DNA from: Geosiphon pyriformis
Lineage: Eukaryota > Glomeromycota > Glomeromycetes > Archaeosporales > Geosiphonaceae
Assembly (NCBI GenBank): GCA_016748015.1
Contig: JAAOMT010000590.1
Location: 63,107-127,106 of the forward strand
Length of the DNA: 64,000 bases
Direction of reading: 5' to 3'
This document shows, in pieces, positions 31,996 to 44,370 of this stretch. Both the position numbers and the translations under genes were made by a program. Every line of letters starts with the position of its first letter. Positions within the stretch are counted from its first letter, which is position 1. Below the pieces are notes generated by a model that did no database searches, had not been told where the DNA came from, and saw only the letters and a program-made list of their open reading frames with translations.

Positions 31996-33320
31996 CTTCA
32001 AATTTTTGCTTCTGAATTAAAGTCAATCCTTTATGGTCTGTATAGATGTCAAATTTCTGGCTTATGTATTCCTGCCATTTCATGACTGCCTAGTAGATTG
32101 CTAAGTGTTCTAATGCTGGTGTTCTATAGTTTTTTTCTGCTGGACTCAAACTTTGGCTGGTGTATGCTATTGGGTATTCTCTTCTATCTGGTCTTTTCTG
32201 TAATAATACTGCTCTTAATACTTAACCTGATACATTAGTGGTGATGATGAATGGCTTGCTGTGGTTTAGATAAATTAGTACTGGAGCTTGGATGAGCTTT
32301 TTTCTTAGTATGTTAAAAGTTTCTTATTGAATTTCCATTCATTCATATTTCACATTTTTGGTTTGAAGTTGGTGTAGTGATTGAGCCAGTTTAGAAAAGT
32401 TTTTGATAAAGTGGCAGTAGTATTTGGCAAATTCCAAGAATGCTCTTAGTTCTGTGAAATTATTTGGTACTGGAAAGTTCTTGACAATTTCAATCTTGTC
32501 TGGATCCGTTTTGATGCTATTTTTGCTTATAACATGTCCCAAAAACTTGAGCTCAGTTTTTTCAAAGAAATACTTGATTGCATTTAGCTTTAATCCAGTT
32601 CTTTTTAGTCTTTCAAACACCTGTTGAAGATGGTGTAAATAATCATCAAATGTCTTAGAGAACACATTGGTGTTATCTAAATATACAACTACTAATTTCC
32701 ATAGTAGTCTAGTATAAACAATTTCTATTAGCCATTGGAATGTGGCTGGAGCATTTATTAAGCCAAATAGCATCACTTTAAATTCAAAATTCCCTTCTTT
32801 TATAGTAAATGCCATTTTTTTTTATTAGTTGAATTCATGGCTACTTGTAAGTAACCACTATCCAGATCTAATGTTGAAAACTATTTGTTTCCTCCAAAAG
32901 CATCAAATAGCTCTTGGATCCATAGAATTGGATAGCTGTCTCCACAAATGACTCTATTAAGTTTTCTATAATCCATACAGAAGTGGATTTTCTCATTTTT
33001 CTTTTAGACTAATACTACTGGTAATGACCATGGGCTCATTGATGGCTGAATTAGCCTATTGTCAAGCATCTGATTGATTTCTTGATGAATAATCTTATGG
33101 CTGGCTGGTGGTACCCTATATGCTCTTTGTTTGATTGGCATTGCATTTCCAGTTTTGATCTGGTGCTGGATAATATTGGTGTGGCCAAATTTATTTTTGC
33201 TAGCAAAAATGTTATTAAAATTGTTGAATAACATCTTTAGCTATATTCATTGCAATGGGTCTAAATTCCCCAAGTTCATTTGTTCCAATTGTTTTGATTG
33301 GAGCAGATATCATTCATTTC
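31996..33320 (-). pseudogene. Element C RNase H and reverse transcriptase
   Basis: On the minus strand RT begins near 33300 with MLFNNFNNIFASKNKFGHTN (33234), AYRVPPASHKIIHQ and SMSPWSLPVVLV, then a short break, FEFKVMLFGLINAPATFQWL and LVVVYLDNTNVFSK. The catalytic YLDD is YLDN (32672-32683), a G-to-A loss of the second Asp. An open frame of 158 codons (32339-32815) carries the palm and thumb (NFTELRAFLEFAKYYCHF). RNase H follows at 31996-32330 and continues past element A at 14860-15001. Confidence 0.86.
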
Positions 33321-34125
33321 ATCTGTAGATGGTTTGCAATATAATGTCCACATATTCACAAAGCTGTGGAAAATTTGGAATGTGATTTAGTGGTTGATCT
33401 TCTATTTTGATGGTTAAATATTAGACAATAGTTCCTTTTGGTATCTCAACAACATTTTCTATGTTGTTGTAAATAGGAATTTTGATGTGTTTTGGGCTTT
33501 TAACTGTTATATAAAAATTGGTAAGTCCAATTTCTCCTTATTTGCAAATAATTGCTTCTACTTTAAACATCTGGGCTTGATTCTTCACTTTTCTTTCTAA
33601 TGCTAACATGTATCTTTTATATAATAAAATGGAAATTGATTAATAAGTAGAGATAATTTCTCCTTTGTCAACAACTTTTTCCTCTGCCATATTAACTGGT
33701 ACATTTATTTTATCTGTGGATCCAAATCCATTTATTTTTCTTGCTATAATCTTTAATTTTTCTCTATTTCTCACTAAAACCAACTAAGCTATTTTAACTA
33801 GAGGTAGAAATATTGCCTGTGCTATCTTTTGGTTTGGCTCTATAATATAGGTCTTTTTTGAATTATTTTATAGCATTGCAATGATATTTTCTATATATCC
33901 TGCGTCAATTATTTCTTCTTTGATGTTGATTTCTTTCTTCACTAAACTACTCTTAAAGGCTAGTTAAACTATTGTTGTTGTTGGAATCTCTAATGTTATT
34001 TTCAGATCAATACATGTACACAAATATGGTTCCAATTTAATGACTTCTTTTCCTAGATATCTCAAATCAAACTCTGTATCAATATTATGAACACGTTTTG
34101 ACATAATATCTTTATTGTTATCACT
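33321..34125 (-). pseudogene. Element C dUTPase and linker
   Basis: Motif 1 TEFDLRYLGKEVIKLEPYLC is at about 34080, in a frame open from 34353 to 33964. After a stop, motif 2 reads LAFKSSLVKKEINIK (about 33950-33910), motif 3 EEIIDAGYIENIIAML (about 33920-33870, with its Asp kept) and motif 5 INGFGSTD (about 33740). The linker IYNNIENVVEIPKGTIV (about 33480-33430) leads to RT. Motif 2 has Ser/Arg substitutions, so activity is doubtful. Confidence 0.8.
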
Positions 34126-35080
34126 GAACCATTTTAGTTTTTGCTTCTTAAAAAGATCTGGAAGTATAATATATTGTTCAGAGTTTGAATCTGAGTCTAA
34201 ATTGTTGTTATTTTTGTTGCCATATTGAGCAGAGCTAGAATTAGTGTTTTTATCATTGTCATTATTAAAGTTTGAATCAAGATCAAAAATTGAATCTGAT
34301 TCCAATGTACAGCTGCTGATTGGTTCTTTCTCTTTGGAGATTATGTAGATCATGCATAATGGTAGATTGTAAATGAGGTTACACTCATTACAATATTGGA
34401 AGTCATATAGAATTAAGCAGTGTTAACACAGTCAAGTGTTTAACTGCTCTAAATATTGCTTTTATTCTTTTTTTATTGGTGCCAGGTGTTGGTAGTGCTT
34501 GTAAAATTCTTTAAGATTATTCTCAATGTTGCCAAAAATGTTGAACATTGAGACATATTCAGATTCTAGAAGAGTTAATAGATTGTTTTTAATTTTTAGC
34601 AACTTGCTGATTGTAGCGTCTTTTGCTTTTGCACTTGCCATTTTTCATATCTCATGCTCATTGTGGGAATATCCTTCCAGTCATCACAACACTTTTTTCC
34701 ATGTAGCATCAATTGGAGTTTTTTGTGTATCCAGTCATTAATTAAGATAGTATATTGACATGTTTTGTTACACATTTCTCCACACCCAAAAATGTCATTC
34801 CACATTTCTTTGTTAGACAGAATAGTTCTGCATGTGAGACAAAGTTTATTATTCTACTTTTCTTGTCTTTTTGGTTATTCAAACCATTTGAGAACACATG
34901 AGTGGCAATAAAATTTTGTTGCTGTTATGTATTTCTTATTGTTACTACACTATGCACTCATTAACGACAATTTTTTGTCACAATCAATGCATATGAGCTT
35001 TGATTAGCAATAGGTGGATCATTATGATAGGGTGTAAGTATATGGATGGTAAGTGGTAGTTGGTGTTGAATTTTCTTTTT
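34126..35080 (-). pseudogene. Element C cysteine-rich modules
   Basis: Minus strand, right to left: LICIDCDKKLSLMSA (about 35005), FYCHSCVLKWFE (about 34910), KLCLTCRTILSNKEMWNDIF (about 34840), CGEMCNKTCQYTILINDW (about 34780), then near 34420-34375 an HCL..YDFQYCNECNLIYN pair with one Cys-pair partner Gln turned to stop. This is followed by an Asp/Asn/Ser-rich acidic spacer (34300-34170). Same order as in A. In-frame stops at Trp and Gln. Confidence 0.7.
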
Positions 35081-35770
35081 TCTTTTTCTTTTTTCTCTTA
35101 TTATTATTTTCTTCTTACTCCCAAGTTGTTGTTAATTCATCCTGATCATTGTCAATTCCCCAGACTTGGTCAGAATTTCAGGTAAATTCTTCTTTTTGCT
35201 TTTTTTTTCCATTGTTATTTCAAAAGAGTATTGGTAATAGCTTGTTGTGGTCTTCATTGGTCCATAATACTTGATAGGCTTTTCAGATAGGTTTTTTTTT
35301 TCTTTCTTGAATTCAATAAGTGGTGCTGGCAGGATGGTAGTTTTGAAGTGGTTACACATAGTTGGTACACATGTGTGTTAACTGTTCTGGCTAAGTTGCA
35401 GCTTCTACATGGTTTAATTGAGTGTTGCATTAGTTTTGGACAGCTAATCATTGCCAACAAATGCTTAGTACTGGATTGTTTCCATTACAAGAACTTTGAT
35501 GAGTACAATGATGCTGTTGATTTCAATGAATAAGTTGTCTATTTTGCCAATTGGAGTTTTGGTTGCTTTATTAGCAATGATAATTTTGGCGCTGACAATG
35601 TGATTAATTTGGCAATCTAATTAGTTTATAAGTTGTTTTGTAATAATGTTGCCAACTGATCTACTGTTTAGAATCAGTTTTATGTGCTGCCTATTAACTT
35701 TAACATCTGTATGCATCACAATAATAGGTTTTGATTTTAACATAGCTCAATTAAATAGTGACATTTCAAC
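35081..35770 (-). pseudogene. Element C retropepsin, active site mutated
   Basis: Minus strand: HIKLILNSRSVGNIITKQLI with Asn-Ser-Arg at 35660-35668 in place of Asp-Ser/Thr-Gly. C-terminal half VLVMETIQY, QLSQNS, VCNHFKTTILPAPLIEF (about 35330), KPIKYYGPMKTTTSYYQ (about 35270). Stops at expected Gln/Trp positions. Dead. Confidence 0.8.
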
Positions 35771-36890
35771 TGGTTCCTTGAGTTCAAAAGAAAAGATGGC
35801 TTCAAGAGATTTGTCTTCTGTAATGGTTGCTGGAAGTATATTGCTAGTAAGTGGCTTTTGGTTGGCTTTCAGTTTGTTGGATGTGGCATTTTCTGAAGTA
35901 ACCAAAAGACTTAAATAGTTCTGAAAATTTGAGTTTTAGGTGTACTCAGTTCTTGAATTCTACTGTTGTAATCCTGATGATTGATTTGATGAACTGGAAA
36001 TCAGTTGATAGACTATTATTGTTAATTTCCAGTTTTGTTGTGTCATTTTCGGCCTTTGGGTTCTGGTTTGAGGTAAGTTTTGTGGTAGTGTTTGAATCAG
36101 TTAGGATTAATAAATTATTTGTGACTGTAGTAGTTAATAAATTACAGATGTTGTTGATTGATAAACTGATGCTGGAAACTGATATACTGGAAGTGAGTAT
36201 AATTGTTGCATTATTGGGATTTGATAAATTGGCTGTATCATTTATATATAATAAGACTGATATTGGTATTATTCAAATGATACATTGTTAACATAATTTG
36301 GGGTTTGAAACTTGTGATTGGGGTTTTAATATTGATTTCCCAATTGTGCATTATAAAGACAGCAGTCAATTTTTAAATGGTCTTGTTTATTACATTTATG
36401 GCAAATACACATTTCTTGCTGCCACAACTGATTGGATAACAATGAAAAACACAACTAATTTTGAGAGTGATTTGCTTTTCCTGAATTATTGCATTGTTGG
36501 AGTGATTAATAAATTGTGCAATTGTCAATTAAGTATCTTTCTAGTTTCTGGTTAATTGAATCACTGAATTGTTTCAATTTGGAATCCAATTTAGATGATC
36601 CATTCATTACTAAATTTATGGCTTGAACATGATTAGCTTTTAATTCAGCTGCTTCAAAATCTCTGGCATTTGTGACAGCTGCTTACAGATTAGCTGGATG
36701 CATTAAACATATGTATTGCAGAATGCCATTGTGTAATCCACAAATAAATTGATTTAAAATCTGGGCTACAGTGAAATAATTGGTATCAATGGCTTGAATC
36801 TAATACAAATTTTTGTAGAAGTGTCCTAAGTAAGTAGTAACTGCTTTGGTTTTTCCTTGTTTAATGGTAGTAAAAGTGTTTGCTAGCTGG
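35771..36890 (-). pseudogene. Element C gag, capsid end and CCHC knuckle
   Basis: Minus strand from the solo LTR at 36890: capsid tail THLGHFYKNL and ILNQFICGLHNGILQYIC (about 36770-36700), then knuckle CHKCNKQDHLKIDC (CX2CX4HX4C) at 36362-36403, followed by a Gln/Tyr-poor, decayed linker to the protease. The target 4-mer ctgg of the solo LTR is at 36887-36890. Confidence 0.75.
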
Positions 36891-37817
36891 TGTTACTCTT
36901 AGAATATAGGAAGTATATTAACATATAAATTAGCCAATCAGAAGTAGACATAGTAAATGTGGAATTCCAGAATTCCTTTCTGAGAAATTGCAGGATTCCA
37001 AGAATTTCAGAATTTGCATATAAGGAATTGCAGAATTCCAAGATTTCAAGATTTCTGGTGTAAAAAATTGAAGAATTCAAGAAATTTCATACAATAAAAT
37101 TTATGTATATATAGCAGTAGTATCAGAAGCTAGAAAATTAATCAAGTAGACTCCAGAGTCAAGAAAACTTCCAGAGTCAGTAGGACTCTCAGAGTTAATT
37201 AGACTTACAAGTCATAATTATTAGAACTCCCAAGACCTTGCAGTTTAGATTTGATCTAAACAACTTTCCAATTCACAAATATTAAATAAATAAATATTTA
37301 CTATCTCAAATCTACTTTCTACTGTCAACACTTCATGTTAATAGTATTGAATACTTAACTACACTAGAACAATAGCTCTTGATCATGGCTATTGATGAGA
37401 TATTAATATTTATTATCTTGGCTTATTTTTTTTTCTTTTTTTTTCTTTGTTTTTCTTTTATTTTATTTATTTTGTTATTTTTTTTGTTTACTAACTTGAT
37501 TAAAGAGATTCATGTATGAAGGTACTAATGTCAGGATATAGTACTGGTAAAAGACCCAGGAATAAGGGTAGATACTTGAATTTGAGGATAGCTTACCAAA
37601 AGATTGCCAGCCACCACGCTGAGAAAAAAATTAATGAAACTGCAATTTCGGGAAGCTATGGATAAAAACATCAACTAAAAACTCTGTCTATTATACAAAG
37701 AACTTAACTCAAAACTTTTAGATATTACCAACATACCAATATTACCAACATAGCAAGATATTGAACACCAAGTTATGAGTTTGTTATTTGCTTTGAGACT
37801 CCAAATAATCACCAACA
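36891..37817 (+). repeat. Solo LTR (subfamily D) inserted in gag of element C
   Basis: TGTTACTCTTAGAATATAGG to aataatcaccaaca, 927 bp, flanked by ctgg on both sides (36887-36890 and 37818-37821). The CCAAT block is at about 36930 and the palindromic cassette at 36958-37085, then tatgtatatatag at about 37102. It has a subfamily-specific insert of ctctgagagt / ccagagtcaag-like repeats (37138-37215), shared with 46039-46999. No internal element sequence, so it arose by LTR-LTR recombination. Confidence 0.95.
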
Positions 37818-37821
37818 CTGG

Positions 37822-38976
37822 TTAATACTGTTATTATTACTGAAGTATCTTAAGAATTCAAGTTTGAATGCATTGAAATCTTGAGGTTTGTTGATCAAGC
37901 TTTAGTACTATGAGTTGACAGTATCCTAAAGGAAATATGGAATGGCTTGTATGGCTTTGGCATTATTCCATTCATTAATCACAATGGCTTTTTCCACATC
38001 ATTGAGCCATACTTGAATGTCATTTTTTTACTGATAAATTTCTCAAGTTTTACTATTGGGGCATAGGCTATTGGATCTAAGTTCAGTTGTTGTGGTGGTT
38101 AAAGAAGTAATTGCTGAGGTAGTATTGGTGGCTGTTGAAGTTGTTTGGTAATTGGATTAATTGATTGCTGATTGATAACAATTTTTAAAGGTAAGTTTTG
38201 CTGATTAATTAACTCAAAGTTTGGATTGTTCTAAGTTTGCTGGATTTGAGTATTTGGAGTTTCAATTTCCAGATTTTCTGCAATCAGATTTTGATAATTG
38301 AATTCTTGATCTTCTTTTTCCTCTAATTTTGTTACTTCCCATAAATTAGCTGTTCCAAAATCTGATGGAAGTGGCAGTAATCAAAATTCTGATGGTGTTG
38401 GTAATTGCAAATTAAATCTTTCAAAATATTTACCATAAGTTCCTAATAATTCTGCTTTCTTTTGTTTACTTTAGAATGAAAGTCATCCAAATGTTGATGT
38501 TACATTTGATGTAAATGTGTCTATTAATGTAATATTGATAGTACTTCCAAGTATATAGTAATATAATAGCTTAATTGGTGATTTAACTTTTGTTTTCTTC
38601 TAAGTAGATGATTGTATCTTTTAAGGTATTACTGCTGATGTTTGTAGTTTTTCTTGTCTTTGTTTACATAGATAATTGAGTATCTTTGCTAAGTGTGATT
38701 TTCAATTTTTTTGTTAATTTCAATGAGGATTGCTGTGAAATTATGGTTTGCTAGTAGGCTAGTGTTTTGAATTAATTTGTTGTAAAAGTTTCCTCTTACT
38801 GAGTCAATTTTTACTGGTGCTCTTAACAAATATGAAATTTTTTCATTGATGTAGAAGTTGAAAGCTGATTCTACTGATAGATAATTGTTGGTTAATTTTA
38901 AGTGTTGACAGTAGTATTGAAATAAGAATTTTGCAAATCCTAAATGGTTTGTCTCTATTTTTTTTAATTCTACTAC
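37822..38976 (-). pseudogene. Element C gag, N-terminal and central part
   Basis: Minus strand: opens at GTA 38974-38976 (VVELKKIETNHLGFAKFLFQ), where A and E have GTG and none has ATG. It continues NNYLSVESAFNFYINEKISY, a Gln-rich stretch (about 38240-38080), then LEKFISKKMTFKYGSMM-like capsid start and NFKAF at about 37900. The match to E at 48830-49950 is continuous across the solo LTR, proving a single gag. Confidence 0.75.
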
Positions 38977-38993
38977 TTTTGAATGATTGTTGT

Positions 38994-39036
38994 TGGTGCT
39001 GGTTTTCTGTAAAATTATACCTCACAGAAAGCACCA
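38994..39036 (-). promoter_or_regulatory. Primer-binding region hairpin of element C
   Basis: tggtgct (38994-39000) and agcacca (39030-39036) form a perfect 7-bp inverted repeat spanning 43 nt, directly next to the LTR at 39039. Same span as in A and E. Confidence 0.6.
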
Positions 39037-39038
39037 AA

Positions 39039-39961
39039 TGTTACAAGTAATTATTTGGAGTTTCAAATCAAATAACAAACTTATAACTTGGTGTTCAAAA
39101 CTATTTGCGTTGATAATAATCTAAAAGTTTTGGTTGAGTCTTTTGTATAATAAACAAAGATTCAAGTGTTGTTTATCTGTAGCTTCCCAGAATCACAATT
39201 TTGTCAATTTTTTTCTCAGCTTAGTGGCCAATACTTCTCTAGTAAGCAACCCATATTTTTTTTGTGTTCTATTTACTCACAGAAGTCTTTTACCAGACAA
39301 TTTTTAACATTAATTAATCCATGTATAATTCTTAAATCAATTAGTAAACAACAAAAAAACAAACAAAAAAATAAAATAAAGAAAATAAAAAATTTAAGCC
39401 AAGGCAAAAACAATTAGTATCCTGTCAATAGTCATAATTAAAAGCTATTGTTTCAGTGTGGTTTAAGATTTGGGTTTTATTAACATGAAGTATTGATAAA
39501 AGGAATAGTAATAAGATCCTCAAACAAATGGCAATAACATGGATTGAATAATAACAAATATATTTTATTTAATATTTGATAATTGCACTTCTGTTGATAG
39601 TAATTATTCTTAAAGTAATTAATGAATAGGTAAGAATAGTGGTTTTTATCTTAAAATAAATACTTTTTTTGCTTTTAACACTACTATTATATATACATAA
39701 TTTTTTTTTACAAGAAATTTTTTTTCTTTGCTAAATTTTCTGCAAAATCTTTGATTTCCTAAAACATCCAAAATTTCCTGAAAAATTCTCAACTTTTCTG
39801 AAATATCTTAGATTTTTTGCATAATTCTGAATTTTTTGAAATATTCAGGATTTTCTGAAAAATCCTCTTTTTTTTTTCTATTCTAATTGGCTAATTTTAT
39901 AGTCATGTGTTTTTCTCTTTTTTAATTATGTATTATTTTTTTTTCTTTTCTACATGTAACA
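39039..39961 (-). repeat. LTR shared by elements C and E (subfamily E)
   Basis: TGTTACAAGTAATTATTTGG to ctacatgtaaca, 923 bp. The cassette near 39710-39870 consists of reversed caggaaattttggatat-like repeats, different from the gaattcc cassette of family A. It lies between a TATA-like tatatacataa (39692) and the reversed CCAAT box (attggctaatt, about 39886). Its left neighbour is the primer-binding region of C. Its right neighbour is the PPT of E (ttatttccttctttttaat). Confidence 0.93.
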
Positions 39962-40860
39962 TTATTTCCTTCTTTTTAATATTGAACTCCATTAAAATTT
40001 CCTAATATTTCTTTTTGTAATAATTCCATAATTTTTTTTTCTAAGATTATTTTATCTATTTTTCTATAGAGTTCCTCAAATTGGCTATTGGTTATTTTTC
40101 CTCATTAATTAATAGATAAGCTGCTGATTTCTAGTTGTAATAGTATTTCTGAATAGTCTTAAAAAATAGTGTATATTCAGTAGATAATTTTTATGTATAT
40201 ATCTGAATTAGATTTCTTTCCAATAAAATTTTCTATGTCTTGTATAATTTTTTGATCAAAAATTCTTTTGGTTTAATCTGTATACAAATTCTAGATCATG
40301 AATTTTTGTCCCAGATACCAATAGCAATATAAGACTGAAAATTGTTCTATCTATTAATCTCAATTTTTTATTGTTATTTCTTCTGGTTGAATAATAACAG
40401 TTGGTTTTTCAAGAGTGCTTTTTATTTTCTCCACAATTTTGTCAATATTATTGCTAATTCTTTTATGTGTTTATTAATATGATGTTATCTTTCTTTTTTT
40501 TGTGTTTTTATAGCAGATGGTCTGATAATTAATTGTTATTTCTATGTTTGTTTGTTGTTGGTTTATGGCCTAATATAATTGTTGTGCTAGTTGGTGAATG
40601 TGGTCTGAAATTTCTATTTTACTGTTGTCATTGTTACATGCTTTGGTTTCTTATATATTGTTTTGGTAAATCAGATCAATGTGTTTTGTTTCAATATGTA
40701 CAATTGGTTTCAGATCTTGTAAAATCTCATCTGGTTTCATTAGTATTCTTTGTACTTCAAATTGTGGAATACTATTAGTAGATGATGATATGTGATAATA
40801 GAATTTTAGTCGATTACCATGTGCTGTTTTGGCTAAGATTTTGTTGTCTTATCTTAATTT
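39962..40860 (-). pseudogene. Element E C-terminal extension
   Basis: Minus strand counterpart of the post-integrase extension in A: EIAQ-like helix, NNNIEITINYQTI region near 40530, EIPQFEVQRILMKPDEILQD near 40760. Heavily decayed, no recognised domain. Confidence 0.55.
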
Positions 40861-42080
40861 GTATGCTCTGTTTTTCAGAATTTTCTCAATGTAAAATGCT
40901 CTGTTCTATTTGGGATCAAACTTTCTACTCTATTGTTTTTTCACTTTGATATGATATAAAAGTACTTTGTCTTCAATCTTGAATTCAACTGGTTTATTTG
41001 GTAATTAATTATTATGCCATTTTTTTTGTTTTGCTTGTGACTTTTGGATATTATCAGCTGCTTTTTGCCATTTGTTTTCTAGAGTTTCTATCAAGTCATA
41101 TGTTCTTCTTAGAAATGTTTCTTGAAAATTGTCTTTGGCTATTGGTTTAGTTGAATATGTGTTGACTTCTATCTTAATTGGTAATATTATTGTTCTATTG
41201 TATATTAATTCAAATGGTGTTGCTTGTGTGGTATCTTGCTTTATTGTCCAATAAGCAAATAATACTGATGGTATAAACAAATCTCATTTGTTCTTGTTTT
41301 TTTGGCTGATTTTGGCAATTGTTTTACACAATGTTCTGTTGAATCTTTTAATTAAACTATTTGTTTGTAGATGGTACGATGATAATAATAGTCTTTTAAT
41401 TCTAAATCTTTGACTTAATCCTGCTAGTATTCTGTTTACAAAATAAGTTTCTTGATCTAATAACAATTTTTTTGAACATCCATGTCAACAAATTAGATAT
41501 TAATAAATGAATTTGGCTATAAATTCTGCATTTGTTCTTTGAATTGCTTTCACTTCTGGCTATTTTGTAAGATAATTTATGACTACTGCAATATATCTGT
41601 TGTCTTTGCTGATAATTGTTAATGGTCTAACTAAGTTAATTCCAATGCAATTAAATAGTTGTCTTACTTTGATTGGTTTTAATGGCTTACTAGATTTTGT
41701 TTCTTTTCTTCTCTAACAAACATTACAATTTTGAACATATTGTATGATATCTGGATATATTGATGACCAATAATATTTTTTTCTGGTTTTTTCCATAGTT
41801 GCTTCTTTATAAAAGTGTCCTGCTGTCAGATCTGAATGCATGTTGTATAGTATTGTTTCTTTTTTCAGTTTTGTGATTACTCTGAGTGATTAATCTAGAT
41901 CTCTTCTGTTTTTCTAATATAATATATTTTGGTAAATGATAAAATATTTTGATTGTTGTTTTATGTTATTTTTTTTCTTTTAAGATAATTTTTCTTTAAA
42001 CTGTTGAATATTAATATAATGTTAGAATTGTTAATATTTTTGTGTATTTATTTTTTGTTATATTTTTGGGTTGAAATGTT
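40861..42080 (-). pseudogene. Element E integrase
   Basis: Minus strand: an HHCC remnant near 41760-41720 (Cys partly lost), GINLVRPL at about 41640 (first Asp is Asn), LLLDQETYFVNRILAGLSQR (41463 on, second Asp kept), LQTNSLIKRFNRTLCKTIAK (catalytic Glu replaced by Lys), then after a frameshift FIPSVLFAYWTIKQDTTQ and FELIYNRTIILPIKIEVN (41277-41150). The part LIETLENKWQKAADNIQKSQ lost in A is present here. Not functional. Confidence 0.8.
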
Positions 42081-42545
42081 TTTAAATTTGTTTTATTTGT
42101 AACAAACTGTCAACATTTCTGTTTTTTTTTTCCCTTTTTGTAATATACAGTATAATTAAATAGTAAAAGCTCTATTTTTTATCTTGTATGGCAATTGTCT
42201 CCAAATTCATGTTTCTGGATTGAAGTCAATTCTTTGTGATTAGTGTACACATCAAACTTTTAACTTAAGTATTTTTCTATTTAATAACAGCCCAATAGAT
42301 AACCAAGTGTTCTAATGCTAAAGTTTCATAATTTTTTTTAGCTGGACTCAAACTTTGACTGGCATATGCTATTAGATGTTCTTGTCTATCCAGTTTTTTT
42401 TGAGATAGCATGACTTCTAATGCTTGGCCTAATACATTCATAGTAATAATAAATGATTTACTGTGATCTGAATATATTAAAATTGGAGCTTAAATAAGTT
42501 TTTTTCTTAATGTATCAAAAGCTTCTTGTTGTTTTTCTTTCTATT
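42081..42545 (-). pseudogene. Element E RNase H
   Basis: Minus strand: KEKQQEAFDTLRKKL-like start near 42535, then SFIITMNVLGQALEVMLSQ (about 42450; the first Asp is Asn), HLIAYASQSLSPAKKN (about 42380), FDVYTNHKELTSI (about 42250). Interrupted by stops. Confidence 0.75.
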
Positions 42546-43520
42546 CATATTTTACATTTTTTGCTTAAAACTGGTGGAGTAATTGGGCCAATTTGGAAAA
42601 ATTCTGGATAAAACAGCAGTAGTATTTTATGAATTCCAAAAATGCTTTTAATTTTTTGAGATTAGTTGATACTGGAAAGTTTTTGACAATTTCAATCTTG
42701 TTTGAGTCTGTTTTAATGTCATCTTTGCTTATAACATGTTCTAAAAACTTGAGTTTTGTTTTGCCAAAGAAACATTTAGTTGCATTCAGTTTCAATTCTG
42801 CTCTTTTTAATCTTTCAAATACTTGCTAAAGATAGTGTAAATGATCACTAAATGTTTTTGAAAATACATTGATGTCATCTAGATAAACAACTACTGATTT
42901 TATAGTAATTTAATATAAACAATTTCCATTAGCCATTGGAATATCACTGGTGCATTCATCAAACCAAATAGCATTACTTTAAATTCGAAATTCTTTTTTT
43001 TAGTCATGAATGCAGTTTTTTTTTTGTCAGCTGAATTTATGATTATCTGCCAGTAATCACTATTTAAATTCAGTGTTAAAAACCATTTTTTTCCTCTAAA
43101 AGCATCAAATAATTCTTGGATTTGTGGTATTAAGTAACTGTTTTCATGAGTAACTCTGTTGAGTTTTCTGTAATCTACACAAAAGTGGATCTTTCCATTC
43201 TTTTTACAGACTAGTACTACTGATGACAACTATAGATTCATTAATGATTGAATTAACTCATTGTCTAACATTCAATTGATTTCTTGTCAGATAATTTTAT
43301 GGCTTGCTGGTGATACTTAGTATGCTTTTTGTTTGATTAGCATTGCATTTCTAGTCTTAATCTGATGTTGAATTATGTCAGTTCTGCCAAATTCATTTTT
43401 ACTGGCAAAGATGTCATTGAAGCTATTGAATAACATCTTAAGCTGCATATGTTGTAATGGGTCTAAATTTTTCAAGTTTATTTGTTTTAATTGTTCTGGT
43501 TGGAGCAAATAACATTCTTC
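42546..43520 (-). pseudogene. Element E reverse transcriptase, frameshifted just before YLDD
   Basis: Minus strand: MLFNSFNDIFASKNEFGRTD (about 43435), then an open frame 43229-42900 with SSVVLVCKKNGKIHFCVDYR, WFLTLNLNSDYWQ (first catalytic Asp is Asn) and FEFKVMLFGLMNAP. A one-base loss near 42900 shifts the frame. The shifted frame carries SVVVYLDDINVFSK with YLDD at 42874-42885, then a second open frame (42795-42565) KLNATKCFFGKTKLKFLEHV. So the palm pair survives but in another frame. Confidence 0.85.
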
Positions 43521-44370
43521 TTATCTGTATATTGTTTATAATATGATATCCACATATTTACACAGTTGTAGAAAGTCTGGAATGAAGTTTAGTGGTTGTT
43601 TTTTAACTTCAGTGCTTAAATATCTAATGATGGTTCTTTTTGGTATCTCAATAATATCTTTTGTTGTATTATAGATGGAAATTTTGATGTGATTCTTGTT
43701 TTTGGCTGGTATGTAAAAATTGATAAGCCCAATTTCTTTTAATTTGCAAATGGTTAATTCTGCTTCAAAAATCTGTGGCTAATCCTTCACTTTTTTTTTC
43801 AATATTAACATATGTCTGTCATATGAAGAAATAGAAACTGATTGACAAGTGGAGATAATTTTTCTCTTGTCAACAATTTTTTTCTTTGTCATATTAACTG
43901 GTATGTCTATTCTATTTATGGATCCAAATCCACTAATTTTTTTAACTGTAATCCCTAATTCTTTTCTGTTTCCTATGGATACCAATTGAGTTATTTTAAC
44001 CAAAGACAGGAATATTGTCTGTACTATATTTTCATTTGGCTCTATGATATAAGTCTTTTCTAAGTTATTTTATAGTATTGCAATAATATTTCCTATATAT
44101 TCTGCATCAATTATTCTTTTTCTAATGTTAATTTTTTTTTTGCTAAGCTACTTCTAGATGCTAACTGAACTATTGTTGTTGCTAAAATTTCCAGTGCTAT
44201 TTTCAGATCAATGCATGTGCACAAATGTGGTTTTAATTTGATGACATTTTTTCCTGAATATCTCAGATCAAATTTTGCATTTGTATTGTGTGCGCATTTT
44301 GGCATAATGCTTTTATTATTATTGCTGAACCATTTGAGTTCCTGCTCCTTAGAAAGATCAAAAAGCATAA
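43521..44370 (-). pseudogene. Element E dUTPase and linker
   Basis: Minus strand: motif 1 AKFDLRYSGKNVIKLKPHLC (about 44277), motif 2 LASRSSLAKKKLTLEKE in a frame ending 44111 (intact Ser-Arg-Ser), motif 3 IIDAEYIGNIIAIL after a frameshift (about 44115-44070), motif 5 ISGFGSINR (about 43930). The linker with IYNTTKDIIEIPKRTI leads to RT. Motif 2 is the best kept of the A, C and E copies. Confidence 0.82.

Larger units (their letters stand above)
11914..39038 (-). mobile_element. Ty3/Gypsy retrotransposon C (minus), interrupted by element A and a solo LTR
   Basis: The element reads right to left: primer-binding region (38994-39038), gag (37822-38976 and 35770-36890), protease, cysteine module, dUTPase, RT, RNase H (31996-35760), then across the insertion of A the end of RNase H, integrase and C-terminal extension (12774-15001), PPT and 3' LTR (11914-12773). 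Removing A (15002-31991, TSD TTAT) and the solo LTR (36891-37817, TSD CTGG) restores collinearity with element E. The LTR on its 5' side (39039-39961) is of a different subfamily from its own 3' LTR, so the two ends were not made in one insertion event. Active sites are mutated throughout, so it is dead. Confidence 0.88.

Noticed and set aside
32424-32627. Plus-strand frames opposite element C and E pol (also 42629-42829, 44211-44495, 35646-36291)
   Set aside because: Each is antisense to recognisable RT, dUTPase, protease or gag sequence on the minus strand.
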